Below are positions 55,139-62,922 of a stretch of 64,000 nucleotides of DNA, piece by piece. Numbering within the stretch: the first letter of the stretch is position 1; every line of letters starts with the position of its first letter. The notes under the pieces are model-generated. The model was not told the origin of the DNA and did not search any database. It saw only the letters and a program-made list of their open reading frames with translations. Both the position numbers and the translations under genes were made by a program. This DNA comes from Segniliparus rotundus DSM 44985 (GTDB lineage Bacteria; Actinomycetota; Actinomycetes; Mycobacteriales; Mycobacteriaceae): the NCBI RefSeq assembly GCF_000092825.1, contig NC_014168.1:421946-485945 (forward strand). Direction: 5' to 3'.

Positions 55139-55573
55139 TCACAGGTGGGTGGCGATGCCGACGAAGACGTGCAGCACCCACCATCCGACGAGACCGCCGC
55201 TGACGAGGAACGCCAAACCAGCCGCGACGAGGACCACGATAGCCCCGGACCTCCATCCCGCGTTTGATGTTCGGAGACGACCCGCGAACGCCAACACGCC
55301 CGCCGCGAGAGCTGTGACCGCGCTGCCCACGACCGAGAGGTCCGAGAAGTCCGAAGCCGCCGCATATTTTCTGGTCGCCTTGTTCCAATCGGGTTTGTCG
55401 AACTCAGCGACCGCCTGTTTCAGCAGCTCTTCGGAGTAGACGTGCAGCCCGTAGAACAACGCGAACAACAGGATCGAGAGCACCGTGAGGGCGGCGGCGG
55501 CCCCGATCATCACAACACCTTTGTCTCGGGAGTGTGCAATGCGAGTCGGGAACGGCGAGCCCTGATACGTCAT
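55139..55573 (-). CDS. Hypothetical membrane protein
   Basis: Not recognised. The 144-residue product has four hydrophobic segments (VVMIGAAAALTVLSILLFAL; DLSVVGSAVTALAAGVLAFAG; SGAIVVLVAAGLAFLVSGGL; GWWVLHVFVGIA). It starts at ATG 55573; the frame extends upstream to 55657 without a better start. It converges on the preceding membrane protein gene with 37 bases between. The pair resemble each other in size and topology only. Confidence 0.6.
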   Translation of the reverse strand: MTYQGSPFPTRIAHSRDKGVVMIGAAAALTVLSILLFALFYGLHVYSEELLKQAVAEFDKPDWNKATRKYAAASDFSDLSVVGSAVTALAAGVLAFAGRLRTSNAGWRSGAIVVLVAAGLAFLVSGGLVGWWVLHVFVGIATHL

Positions 55574-55655
55574 GCGTTGATTCTGCCCCAACCCGCTCGA
55601 TCCTCGCGCATAAGGGCATCCCCGCGCCGGAGCCAAGCCGGTAGCCTGCGACAGC

Positions 55656-55998
55656 ATGCCGTTGCCCGAGACCGATGTCGCGCGTGTGAAGCGCTTCTGC
55701 CGAGACAGGTACCCCGCCCACGCCTTCTAGCAGGTGTTCTTCGCCTCCGAGATCACAGGTCGGCACATCACGATCATGAGGTCCGCGCGCTGTACAACGC
55801 GCCGAACGCCCGCGAAGCCGAGTGGACCGGTTTCCGATAGCCGGGCTCCGCTACATCAAGACGACGAAGCTGTGGGAGTTGTACTGGCGGGACCGCAACA
55901 TGCGCTTCCGCCGCTACGAACCGCTATCATCCAGCCACCAGATCGAAACCTTCCTCGATTGGATCGGCACCAGCGGCGACCCTCTCTTCTGGAACTGA
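55656..55998 (+). pseudogene. Broken DUF3024-family gene
   Basis: The start frame reads MPLPETDVARVKRFCRDRYP, then meets an in-frame TAG at 55728, and continues QVFFASEITGRHITIM. After a frame change near 55780-55840 the end reads FPIAGLRYIKTTKLWELYWR and then DRNMRFRRYEPL, stopping at 55998. The two parts together span a complete DUF3024 protein of about 113 residues. DUF3024 has no known function. Confidence 0.8.
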
Positions 55999-56080
55999 AC
56001 ATCTGTCGTGCCATACCGCATCGCCAATGCCTTCGGCAACGGTTTGCGCGTCACAATTCGCTCAGCGGTTTCGGCAGGTA

Positions 56081-56643
56081 CTAGACCTGAAAATTCCGTA
56101 GAAGGTCAGTGTGCGGCTGCGGAACCCCGAAGGCCTCTATGAGAGGGTCGAACACTTTCCTCTTGATGTCCGACCCTATCTGGATGTTCCAGACATTGAG
56201 GAGGATGCAGAGGTTGTGCCCGCACCGCTCACGCAGCCGTTGGTCGAGGTCTTCGTATGCCGCCTCCAGGGCTTTGGCGTACAGCTGATCCAGCTTTTTC
56301 GCCTGCGAACCCAGCTCTTCTGGGGCGTCTCACTGTTCGCTCGGGTGGTTGCCGAGCTCGATGAGTTTCGCGCCGAACATGCACTTGGTCTCGAACTCGA
56401 AGCGGGCGCGCCGCGCCGCCAGTTGGACGCTCTCGCACCGCAGAGTCTCCCGCCGCGTCGTCAGCCGAAAGCGCGTGGGCGACGGAACCGCTCCCCGAAG
56501 TCGAACACGAGCTGCGGGATTTGGAACACCATGTTCCGCCAAGCTGTGATTTCGGCAAGCACGCCTGGCGGCGTCTGTTCGACAAGCCCGCCCCACAGCT
56601 CTCGGGCACGCTGCTCGTACTCTGTGCGGACCTGCTGTGCCAA
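56081..56643 (-). pseudogene. Broken gene of unknown family
   Basis: Reading leftward, a frame starts at TTG 56643 (AQQVRTEYEQRARELWGGLV) and ends in another frame at 56461. The sequence then continues in a second frame (RFEFETKCMFGAKLIELGNH), meets TGA near 56329, and goes on in the same frame as ELGSQAKKLDQLYAKALEAA and DIKRKVFDPLIEAFGVP to a stop at 56081. One frameshift and one nonsense change in a protein of about 187 residues explain it. The helical product is not recognised. Confidence 0.6.
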
Positions 56644-56868
56644 CGCCGAGAGCCCCCTGTCCTCCTAGACTCTCCTCGGCCAGAACAAGCGCATGGAATC
56701 GCTCTACACTTTCCACGAGGCCCAACGGAGAACAGGATCGGCGAGCTCGGCCTCCGTATCTCGGCCATTCTCGTGCCAACGCCGCCGCAACTGCCAATGC
56801 GGAAGAAACACCCTCCCTAACAGCGGACCTGCCACAAGAAAAACAAACTCCTCAACCCTCTACGATGA

Positions 56869-57138
56869 TCACACGTCGGGATTCTGCCCGCGCAACCAGT
56901 CCTCGATATCCCGCACGAGACCTTCGCTCGCCAAATCGGCCTGGGACCGGCCATCCGAGGGAAACTTCCTGTCCCGCACGAGCGCAGCGGGTGCGGCGAG
57001 GACATCGGCGGATGAACTGACACTGAACGCGGTGACACGGAATTTCCAGGGCGCACCTGCCATCAGGGCGCCCACATGTGCGGGGTGCGCAGGGACAGGA
57101 CGGTTTGCGTTGAATTCACGGACTAATATAGCAACCAT
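56869..57138 (-). CDS. Possible small protein of unknown function
   Basis: An 89-residue frame with plausible protein character (APWKFRVTAFSVSSSADVLA, then SEGLVRDIEDWLRG). Its ATG shares a CATG with the divergent lipoprotein gene, and the likely promoter of that gene would lie inside it. No ribosome site is seen. It may be the tail of a lost gene. The 225 bases to its left (56644-56868) hold nothing recognisable. Confidence 0.35.
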   Translation of the reverse strand: MVAILVREFNANRPVPAHPAHVGALMAGAPWKFRVTAFSVSSSADVLAAPAALVRDRKFPSDGRSQADLASEGLVRDIEDWLRGQNPDV

Positions 57139-57616
57139 GTCCATACGGCTCACTTTTTTATTCGCCACCTGCGTCCTGGGGTTAGCTGGATGCGCTTTCT
57201 CCGGCGACAAGGACGGAGCAACCGGAGGCAAAGCCGAACCCGCTCAGCACAAGCACCCGTCCTCGACCGCAGAGATTTGCAGTTTTTTCAAGAAGGCGCA
57301 CACCAAGCTTTCGGCGCAGTATGCGGAATTCGAAAGCAAAACCCTGGACTCGCATTGGACATGGTCGGACGACAGTGTCAGCCAGCTTGGCTCGGCTCTC
57401 GCGCCGCTCCTGCGAAGAGAAGCCGAAGACATACAACAATCTGTCTCAGAAAGCGCCACTGGGCCGGTTGCCGCCCAAGTCAAAGACCTCGCCGAGCAGG
57501 ATGTCCATCTCGCCGAGAAAATTGAGGGACGAACTTTCCAAGGGTCGATCGAGACATCGGAAAGACTTGTCGACGCCACGGTGAAGTCAGTGAAATCCAT
57601 ATGCGCGATCCACTAG
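57137..57616 (+). CDS. Hypothetical lipoprotein
   Basis: A 159-residue protein with a short signal peptide ending in the lipobox LAGC (MSIRLTFLFATCVLGLAGC). The mature part is helical and charged (FFKKAHTKLSAQYAEFESK; VKDLAEQDVHLAEKIEG) with no known domain. TAATATA about 13 bases upstream may be a -10 element, giving a very short leader, and no ribosome site is evident. The next gene follows at 40 bases. Confidence 0.7.
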   Translation: MSIRLTFLFATCVLGLAGCAFSGDKDGATGGKAEPAQHKHPSSTAEICSFFKKAHTKLSAQYAEFESKTLDSHWTWSDDSVSQLGSALAPLLRREAEDIQQSVSESATGPVAAQVKDLAEQDVHLAEKIEGRTFQGSIETSERLVDATVKSVKSICAIH

Positions 57617-57656
57617 ATATTCTGAGATCAGCGCTCTCCCGAGTTTTTAGGCAGGC

Positions 57657-58070
57657 ATGGTGACAGAGATCGACGAAGAGCCGTTCAGCGACAGCGCAAC
57701 CTACGGAAAGCCGCCTTGGACGCTCGCCGGGTCCAGCATGAGGATCAGGACTTGCGGCATTTCCGCCGTGTCCATGTTGTTCGCCGTCCTCCTTTTTGGG
57801 TCAGGCGCGAAGGTGCTCTGCACGACAGGATTCGTGGGCTTCATCTTGGTCGTGCCCGCTGTGTTTTTCATCATGCTGGCAGTTCGGAACTTCTCTCAAT
57901 ACAAATTCCTGCGCAAGCTGCAAGACTCCGCGCCAGCTGGCGAAGAGCCGTACATTTGCTCGTACATCGGCTTCAAGTGGGCGCTCATGGACGTTGGGCT
58001 GTTCGCAGGAGCTCTCGCGAGCGCTGCTTTGCTCAATTGGTGTTTCGCCAAAATTGGCCTGGTGAAATAA
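57657..58070 (+). CDS. Hypothetical membrane protein
   Basis: Not recognised. The 137-residue product has an acidic start (VTEIDEEPFSDSATYG) and three hydrophobic segments (AVSMLFAVLLFGSGAKVLC; FVGFILVVPAVFFIMLAV; MDVGLFAGALASAALLNWCF). It may be co-transcribed with the upstream lipoprotein. It converges with the leftward secretion-associated operon; 11 bases separate the stops. Confidence 0.6.
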   Translation: MVTEIDEEPFSDSATYGKPPWTLAGSSMRIRTCGISAVSMLFAVLLFGSGAKVLCTTGFVGFILVVPAVFFIMLAVRNFSQYKFLRKLQDSAPAGEEPYICSYIGFKWALMDVGLFAGALASAALLNWCFAKIGLVK

Positions 58071-58081
58071 TCCCACAGTCG

Positions 58082-58594
58082 TCAACGCCTTCTGCCGAGC
58101 GGGTCGCTCGGATCGAATCCCTCGTCTTCGTCGTCTGCCTCTTCCAAGTGTCGAAGAGACGAATGAGTGGGGAAGTCCTCATCTTTGGCGTTGCGCCGCA
58201 GCGGGTCAGAGTAGTCGAAGCTGGACTCGTCGTCATCGTCCGCTCCATCCTCTTGTGAATGAGGTTGCTCTTTAGGCTGGTAGAGCAGTTCTTCTCTTAG
58301 CCGCGCCAGTTGAGAGCGCCCCTGCTCGGCCCCTCGTTCTCGCTCTTCCTCGGACAAATTGCGGTACCACTCGAAACCCGCTTGGGCTTTGTCTGCGATG
58401 CCTTGGTTGAACGCCTGGCTGCTCGCGGCCTCACGAAGGCTTTTCTTGCCTGCGAGAATTTCATCGACCATAGTTTTGAACGCGGGGTCGTCGGATTTGT
58501 TCCGCAGAATCTTCAAGGATGAGGAGAGTGCCTTAGAGACTGCTGGGTCGCCACGGGCGATGTCGAGGACAGGGTCTGGTTCGGGTGTCGACAC
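58082..58594 (-). CDS. Hypothetical acidic protein, last gene of EspC-like cassette
   Basis: Not recognised. The 170-residue soluble protein has a helical first half (ALSSSLKILRNKSDDPAFKT; AQAGFEWYRNLSEEERERGA) and an acidic, disordered second half. The latter contains the twice-used phrase SDPL near R-rich ends (DYSDPLRRNAKDED; DPSDPLGRRR). The GTG start is two bases from the stop of the preceding gene. It may act as a chaperone for the cassette's secreted proteins, but nothing in the sequence proves this. Confidence 0.6.
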   Translation of the reverse strand: MSTPEPDPVLDIARGDPAVSKALSSSLKILRNKSDDPAFKTMVDEILAGKKSLREAASSQAFNQGIADKAQAGFEWYRNLSEEERERGAEQGRSQLARLREELLYQPKEQPHSQEDGADDDDESSFDYSDPLRRNAKDEDFPTHSSLRHLEEADDEDEGFDPSDPLGRRR

Positions 58595-58596
58595 GT

Positions 58597-58929
58597 CTAA
58601 GCCTCCGGATGCTCGTATGTGCCACCGGGAGCCATTTGGCTGGTCAGGCCGGTCAGGTCTGCGCACGCGCTCACGCTGGTGCCGATGAATCCGTTCACCA
58701 ATGCCCACCCGCTGTCGATTGCCTTGAGTATATCTTTCCACTTCGCCTCTGCTTCAAAGGCTTGCGAAAGCGCGAACAAACCGCCAACGAGAGCTCCGAC
58801 CCCCGTCTCTGCAGTTATGGCTCCTGCCGCTAAGGAAATCCCCATGATGATGAGCTTGTCCAGGAGGAACTCCAGCAGGCTGTTCAGGGCACTCACCAGA
58901 GAGGCGACCGCCTGTGCGAATATATCCAC
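58597..58929 (-). CDS. Small hydrophobic protein of EspC-like cassette
   Basis: A 110-residue protein with a long hydrophobic region at residues 5-60 (LLEFLLDKLIIMGISLAAGA; VGALVGGLFALSQAF) and then WKDILKAIDSGWALVNGFIG. Its composition resembles the hydrophobic middle part of CpnT-like substrates, so this gene and its neighbours may be a split version of such a protein. It starts with GTG directly after the stop of the preceding gene. Confidence 0.6.
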   Translation of the reverse strand: MDIFAQAVASLVSALNSLLEFLLDKLIIMGISLAAGAITAETGVGALVGGLFALSQAFEAEAKWKDILKAIDSGWALVNGFIGTSVSACADLTGLTSQMAPGGTYEHPEA

Positions 58930-59673
58930 CTAATGGGCGACTTTTTCAAGCGAGTCCTGCTGATGTTGCACCGAAGAGGCGAATTTTTCGAAGTAGCCTT
59001 TGGCGCTTCCGGCTGCCTTGCCTGTCCAAGAATCCAGCATGAACACCATATCTTCGCTGATGTTTTGGCCATATGAGTTGTAGAATTCTCCGATTTTTCT
59101 GAGAGAGTCGGCGACTTTCCCGAACGCTTCCCAGTCACCGGTGAACTTTTCGAGCACCCATTTCCCTGGATTTACCCCGCAGACTTGGTCGATCGCCTCT
59201 AACACCCAGTGACTCAGGCTCAGCCAACTCCCAGCTCCGAGGGCCTTGTCAACCCCGCCGGGGATGATCTCTTCCGCTTTCGGGGGTTGTAGCTTGCTGG
59301 CGGGGTCTTCGGCCGAGAATCTGTGCAGGCCATGCCCGGTCCATTCCGGGGTGCCATTGTATTTGTTGTCAATCTGCTGGGCATGGTACTGGTCTGTGTG
59401 GGCGTACATGTCGCCCGCTTTTCCGACCTCATTTGCGGAAACCGTGGTCAGGCTATGCAGGAGCGTGAGATTTGTGTCGACCCCTTGGTGGATGTTTTTT
59501 ATGCCGGATATGGCCGTCGACCATAGAAATTGACCAGCTATTCCGGCGCTCGTCCAGGACATGTCCTGGAGGTTCGTGTCTGAGTATTTCTTCGCGGCAT
59601 CGATTTCTTCGGTGATTTTTATCTGGTGTTCTTTAAATGCGTAAAGCGCCGCTGGGTTAACTGTTACTGCCAT
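58930..59673 (-). CDS. EspC-like / WXG-like type VII secretion protein
   Basis: A 247-residue protein. Residues 1-100 resemble EspC-type (DUF2580) proteins: VNPAALYAFKEHQIKITEEI, then a helix ending AGDMYAHTDQ. A linker of about 70 residues follows. Residues 170-247 form a second hairpin with the WxG turn LDSWTGKAAGSAKG. Two such modules in one chain is unusual. Base composition here is clearly less GC-rich than the core genome, which suggests acquisition. It is co-directional with the adjoining genes of the cassette. Confidence 0.7.
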   Translation of the reverse strand: MAVTVNPAALYAFKEHQIKITEEIDAAKKYSDTNLQDMSWTSAGIAGQFLWSTAISGIKNIHQGVDTNLTLLHSLTTVSANEVGKAGDMYAHTDQYHAQQIDNKYNGTPEWTGHGLHRFSAEDPASKLQPPKAEEIIPGGVDKALGAGSWLSLSHWVLEAIDQVCGVNPGKWVLEKFTGDWEAFGKVADSLRKIGEFYNSYGQNISEDMVFMLDSWTGKAAGSAKGYFEKFASSVQHQQDSLEKVAH

Positions 59674-59715
59674 TCTTCATCCTTTTGTTCAATGCCACCG
59701 AAAAAGATGGTTTCC

Positions 59716-60679
59716 TTACGCCTCGCTGGAATTTCCGCTATTTTGTTTGGCCAGGTTCTCCATCAAGTTTTGAAGCTCCTTTGAGGTGAGCTCTTCGATC
59801 ACTTCGGGCGCCACCACGGTGAGGTTGCCGCCGAACAGCTTGTTGCCGTGCTCCGTGTCTTTGAGGTAGTCGGGGGTCTTGGCTCCTTCCCAAAGTTTTG
59901 ACTAGCGGCACCTGCGCTCATGCCTCCCCTGCTGCCGCCCATCCCTGTGCCTTGGGCTGCGCCCGATCCGGCGCGGCCGTTCACGTTCACCACAGGCTTC
60001 GGGGCCGCGTAACCGGCTGGCCCGGTCTTCGCGGACAAGCACGGCTCATGATCCCCGCCGCTGAGCGTCCCGACACCGCCGCCGAGGCTTGGACCACCGG
60101 ACGAGGAGCCGAACGTCGAGTCGCCCGCGCTCATCGCGTGTGTCGAGCTGGACTCGGACGGGTGTGTCGAGCTGGACTCGGACGGGTTGAGACCCGAACC
60201 AGGGAATGGCGAACCACCCGCAGGAGATCCGCCCGACGGGGCGCCACCGGCACCCGCGCCTTTGACCCGTCACCAGAACCAGCACCACTGTCCGAGCTTT
60301 GGCCCTCGCCACGATCCTCCACCGGGGCTTCGGGAGGGCTGCCCAAATACTCCAGCCCCGGGTACTCGGGTTCATCTGGCTCGTGGTGGTGGTTCCGCAT
60401 CGCACGCGCGACGGCCTCCACCTGCGTCATCGGGGAGGTGCCAGGTGCGCATTGGCTGTTCTGGTCCGCCACTGACTTCGCCGTCGCCTGCGACTCCGCG
60501 ACCGCCTGGACCTGTTTCGAATACCCGTCGAGCACCTCGGCGCCCAGCTTGCCTGTGCGCGCCAAATCCTCCAGCTCGTCGCGGGTCGCGTTGCCGGATT
60601 TCCCGAGCGAATTCAGCACAGCGCGGCACACCGGTCCGGACTTCCCTGCGTTCAGCGAGAAACCACCAGAATCAGACAC
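59716..60679 (-). pseudogene. Secretion-associated gene with two frameshifts
   Basis: Starts at GTG 60679 (SDSGGFSLNAGKSGPVCRAV) behind GAGGA. The frame is good to about 60260, where the reading moves to another frame: GGSPFPGSGLNPSESSSTHP, then GGPSLGGGVGTLSGGDHEPC. Near 59895 it moves again to LWEGAKTPDYLKDTEHGNKL and TVVAPEVIEELTSKELQNLM, ending at TAA 59716. Joined, it is about 320 residues with a helical start and a long Gly/Ser/Pro-rich middle. Both shifts fall at or near homopolymer runs, so sequencing error is possible. First gene of the cassette. Confidence 0.65.
60139..60186. repeat. 24-base perfect tandem repeat
   Basis: Two identical adjacent 24-base units encode PSESSSTH twice in the middle frame of the frameshifted gene. 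The length, a multiple of three, and the sensible residues support the joined-frame reading. Confidence 0.9.
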
Positions 60680-60716
60680 TGGGTTCCTCGCTGAAGGGGG
60701 TGTCAGGGGTGGTCAT
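60672..60716 (-). CDS. Possible leader peptide ahead of the cassette
   Basis: A 14-codon frame from ATG 60716 (MTTPDTPFSEEPSV) whose stop overlaps the GTG start of the next gene by eight bases. It may couple translation, or be the tail of a lost upstream gene, since its frame is open back to about 60755. No ribosome site is evident. The 190 bases to 60869 hold no other gene. Confidence 0.25.
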   Translation of the reverse strand: MTTPDTPFSEEPSV

Positions 60717-60869
60717 GGTGTCCAGTTCCTTCGCTGCTGTCAAGTCTAGATGCGACCCCTCAATAGCTTAGACGCGCAAGACAGGCCCCAGGTTCCATCA
60801 GGCAGAAATCTCTCTCGCCGCCCTCGGGAACGCCGCGAGTTGCCTTCCTCGGCCATGATCATATCTCGG

Positions 60870-61200
60870 TCATGCGCGGTGGACGGTGACTTTCACCTGG
60901 TACGTGGTCACAGGGTCTTCAATGGGCACGACAATACTGCTCGACTGGTCGCTGTTGGGGACGGCGGTCAAAATACCGACGACCCAGGCTCCGGTCGGGG
61001 TGTCGATCCGCACGGGTCCGCCGCTGTCGCCGTGGTCATAAGGGAAGTGGTCGATCACTTTCTCCATGCTGGTGCTGGACCCAGTGAGGGCGCCGCACCG
61101 CAAACCCGTGCTAGCCCTGTAGGTGCGGACGTTCACGGATTGCCTAGCGGCGAGGAGCTGCGACAACTCCTGCGTCGTGTAGAAGCTCGGAGGGGCTTCG
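60870..61200 (-). pseudogene. Trypsin-like serine protease, C-terminal fragment
   Basis: The frame ends at 60870 and contains TGLRCGALTG, the nucleophile motif DHGDSGGPV and VVGILTA, which are the final third of an S1-family secreted protease. The His and Asp of the triad and any signal peptide are missing: upstream of about 61200 the DNA belongs to the recombinase gene on the other strand. A deletion or insertion joined the two. Confidence 0.8.
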
Positions 61201-61205
61201 AAGCC

Positions 61206-61748
61206 ATGATGTCGGGATTGTTGAAAGGGGCGCTCACGGTCGGGATGATGGCTGTGAAATCCCGCAGCGTCACTGAGATCGACGGGTTGGACTGGAAGAC
61301 GCCGAAGACGCAGGAGCGCCGCACGGGGCCGTTCCCCGCGTCTATGAGCACGGATTTGGCGGCGCTCATGGAGGGCAAGAAACGCCCAGACCTGGTGTTC
61401 GCCAATTCGAGCGGCGACGTGCTGCGAGCGTCGAATTGGCGAACACGGGTCTTCAAGGTGGCGGTGCAAGCCTGCCGGGCCGTGGACGAGGAGTTCCCGA
61501 CGATCACGCCCAGAGATTTGCGCCATACCGCCGCGTCCCTCGCGGTGTCAGCCGGGGCGAACGTGAAGTCCGTTCAGCGGGTGCTCGGGCACACCAAGGC
61601 CAGCATGACCTTGGGCGTGTACTCGGACCTTTTCGACACCGGCCTGGACCTCGTTGTGGACAATCTTGACACCGCGATTCTGGCTGCTGCGGGATTTCGC
61701 ACCTGGCTGGAAAACGAGGAAACCCCTTCTGATCAGAGTCTCGCTTGA
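61206..61748 (+). pseudogene. Tyrosine recombinase (phage-type integrase), truncated
   Basis: About 180 residues of the C-terminal catalytic domain: VTEIDGLDWKTPKTQERRT, TPRDLRHTAASLAVSAGAN with the RHxxx Arg/His, VQRVLGHTKASMTLGVYSDL with His and the nucleophile Tyr. The N-terminal DNA-binding domains and the first catalytic Arg (usually in a GxRxxEL segment) are absent. It points at and ends 22 bases before the intact tRNA-Ala, the usual place of an integrase gene. Its last codons lie in the terminator hairpin. Confidence 0.88.
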
Positions 61749-61765
61749 TCAGAAGGGGTTTCCTC
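61716..61765 (-). terminator. Long terminator hairpin between recombinase and tRNA
   Basis: A perfect 20-bp stem (61716-61735 with 61746-61765) and a ten-base loop. On the minus strand it is followed by GTTTTCC, so it should end the tRNA-Ala transcript. It also overlaps the end of the recombinase frame and could stop rightward transcription. Confidence 0.85.
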
Positions 61766-61766
61766 C

Positions 61767-61794
61767 TTGTGGAGCTGAGGGGAATCGAACCCCT
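61767..61794. repeat. Right attachment-site copy (tRNA-Ala 3' end)
   Basis: Overlaps the 3' end of the intact tRNA-Ala and matches 50054-50081 at 25 of 28 positions in direct orientation. Integration into a tRNA 3' end with this geometry leaves the functional tRNA next to the integrase, as here. Confidence 0.8.
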
Positions 61795-61842
61795 GACCTC
61801 TTCGATGCGAACGAAGCGCGCTACCAACTGTGCTACAGCCCC
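61770..61842 (-). tRNA. tRNA-Ala (anticodon CGC)
   Basis: A full cloverleaf of 73 bases: acceptor GGGGCTG/CAGCTCC with the G3-U70 identity pair, D-arm GCAC...GCGC, anticodon stem CTTCG/CGAAG around TTCGCAT (anticodon CGC, reading GCG), and T-arm AGGGG TTCGATT CCCCT. The 3' CCA is not encoded. This is the only intact RNA gene found in the window. Confidence 0.93.
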
Positions 61843-61916
61843 AAAGCCTGGACAGCTCGACCACTATAGCCGATAGTGTCGCCCAGCCTCAAATTCTCTC
61901 TTGGCTCGTCGTGCCG

Positions 61917-62879
61917 TCACTGGCCGGATGCGCGGCGCAGGACGCCGTCATGCGGGGACGGGAGGTCCACGAAATCGGGGTCGTCCTCGTCGATGGCCAC
62001 GACGCGCGGGCCGCGGGCTTTGCGGGCCGCGCGTCGCGCGGATTCGCCCGGCGCCGTTTCGCCGCGCTGCGACCCGCGCCGTTCTGCGCGAGGACGGGGC
62101 GCGGCGCGCTCGGCGTGCTCGGGGCCGCGACTGCGCGCGAACCGGGCCATGCGACGGGCGCGGATCTGCTCTTCGATGCGGACTTGGCGGCGCAGGTACG
62201 CCAAGTAGCCGACGAGCGTCGCGGCGATCACGGCGACCGCGTACCAGACCAGGGGGCTCATCGCGAACGCGAGGACCGTCGCGGCGACGAGCGAGACGAT
62301 GAGGCCGAGCACGAAACGCTGGCGGACCGCGTAACGGTGCGCGCGGGCCGAGGCGTCGGCGTTCGGGTTGTAACCGCCGCGGCCGAGCCGGTGCGCGAGC
62401 TGCTGCAGCTCTGCTTCCTCACGGGCTTGCGCGTCTTCGTCGTCGTGTGCCGCGTGGCGCCGGTCTCGCACGGCGACCACTTCGGCGTCGTCCACGGGCT
62501 CGTCTTCGCGCTGGCGGCGGGGCGGGACGTCGTCCTCGATGAACTCGGCTTCGTCGGCGACCTCGTAGTCGTCGTTGTCTTGGGGGCTCTCGGCGCTCTC
62601 GGCGCTCTCGGCGTCGTCGGCGTCCGCGAACACTTCGGCCACGGGGCGGCGGGCGCCGCCGCCTTCCTCGTCCTCTTCTTCTTCGAAGGATTCGGCTGCG
62701 AGGCCGGGGCGGACGCGGTGTTTGAGTTTGTCCAGGCCGCCCCGGAAGAGCACGCGGGTGTTGAGCGCGGCCTGGCTGACGGTCATCACTTTCGGGCGGC
62801 GGTTCACGACCATGGGGACGAGGACGAAGAGCCACACCACCACGAGCAGTACCGAGAGGATCGAATTGGGCACGGACAC
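61917..62879 (-). CDS. glpR: GlpR/SepX-like cell-division membrane protein
   Basis: A 320-residue protein with an N-terminal helix (SILSVLLVVVWLFVLVPMVV), then RRPKVMTVS. A long acidic, disordered cytoplasmic stretch follows (EEEEDEEGGG; DADDAESAES), then two close helices (VLGLIVSLVAATVLAFAMSP; WYAVAVIAATLVGYLAYLRR) and a basic tail. Size, topology and its place after rimJ and moeA match Rv0996 and corynebacterial GlpR, the membrane receptor for gephyrin-like Glp at the FtsZ ring; Streptomyces SepX is related. The gene starts at ATG 62879. It lies beside the right end of the integrated element. Confidence 0.8.
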   Translation of the reverse strand: MSVPNSILSVLLVVVWLFVLVPMVVNRRPKVMTVSQAALNTRVLFRGGLDKLKHRVRPGLAAESFEEEEDEEGGGARRPVAEVFADADDAESAESAESPQDNDDYEVADEAEFIEDDVPPRRQREDEPVDDAEVVAVRDRRHAAHDDEDAQAREEAELQQLAHRLGRGGYNPNADASARAHRYAVRQRFVLGLIVSLVAATVLAFAMSPLVWYAVAVIAATLVGYLAYLRRQVRIEEQIRARRMARFARSRGPEHAERAAPRPRAERRGSQRGETAPGESARRAARKARGPRVVAIDEDDPDFVDLPSPHDGVLRRASGQ

Positions 62880-62922
62880 CTGACCCAGCTCCTTATCGTC
62901 GACGAATCACACATGTGTGATT

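Larger units (their letters stand above)
50054..61794. mobile_element. Putative tRNA-Ala-integrated element carrying type VII substrate genes
   Basis: The region is bounded by direct repeats of the tRNA-Ala 3' end. A tyrosine recombinase fragment lies against the intact tRNA. It holds an IS3 transposase remnant, several broken genes, orphan membrane and lipoproteins, and two sets of type VII secretion-type substrates. Parts, notably 58.9-59.7 kb, have clearly lower GC than the flanks. The recombinase is truncated, so the element is probably fixed. The boundaries are inferred from the repeats. Confidence 0.65.

Noticed and set aside
56111..56668. Plus-strand frame of 185 codons
   Set aside because: It is antisense to the joined minus-strand segments, which have much better protein character.
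50799..60679. A complete ESX/type VII secretion system
   Set aside because: No EccB, EccC, EccD, EccE or MycP homologue is present; only substrate- and chaperone-like genes are seen.
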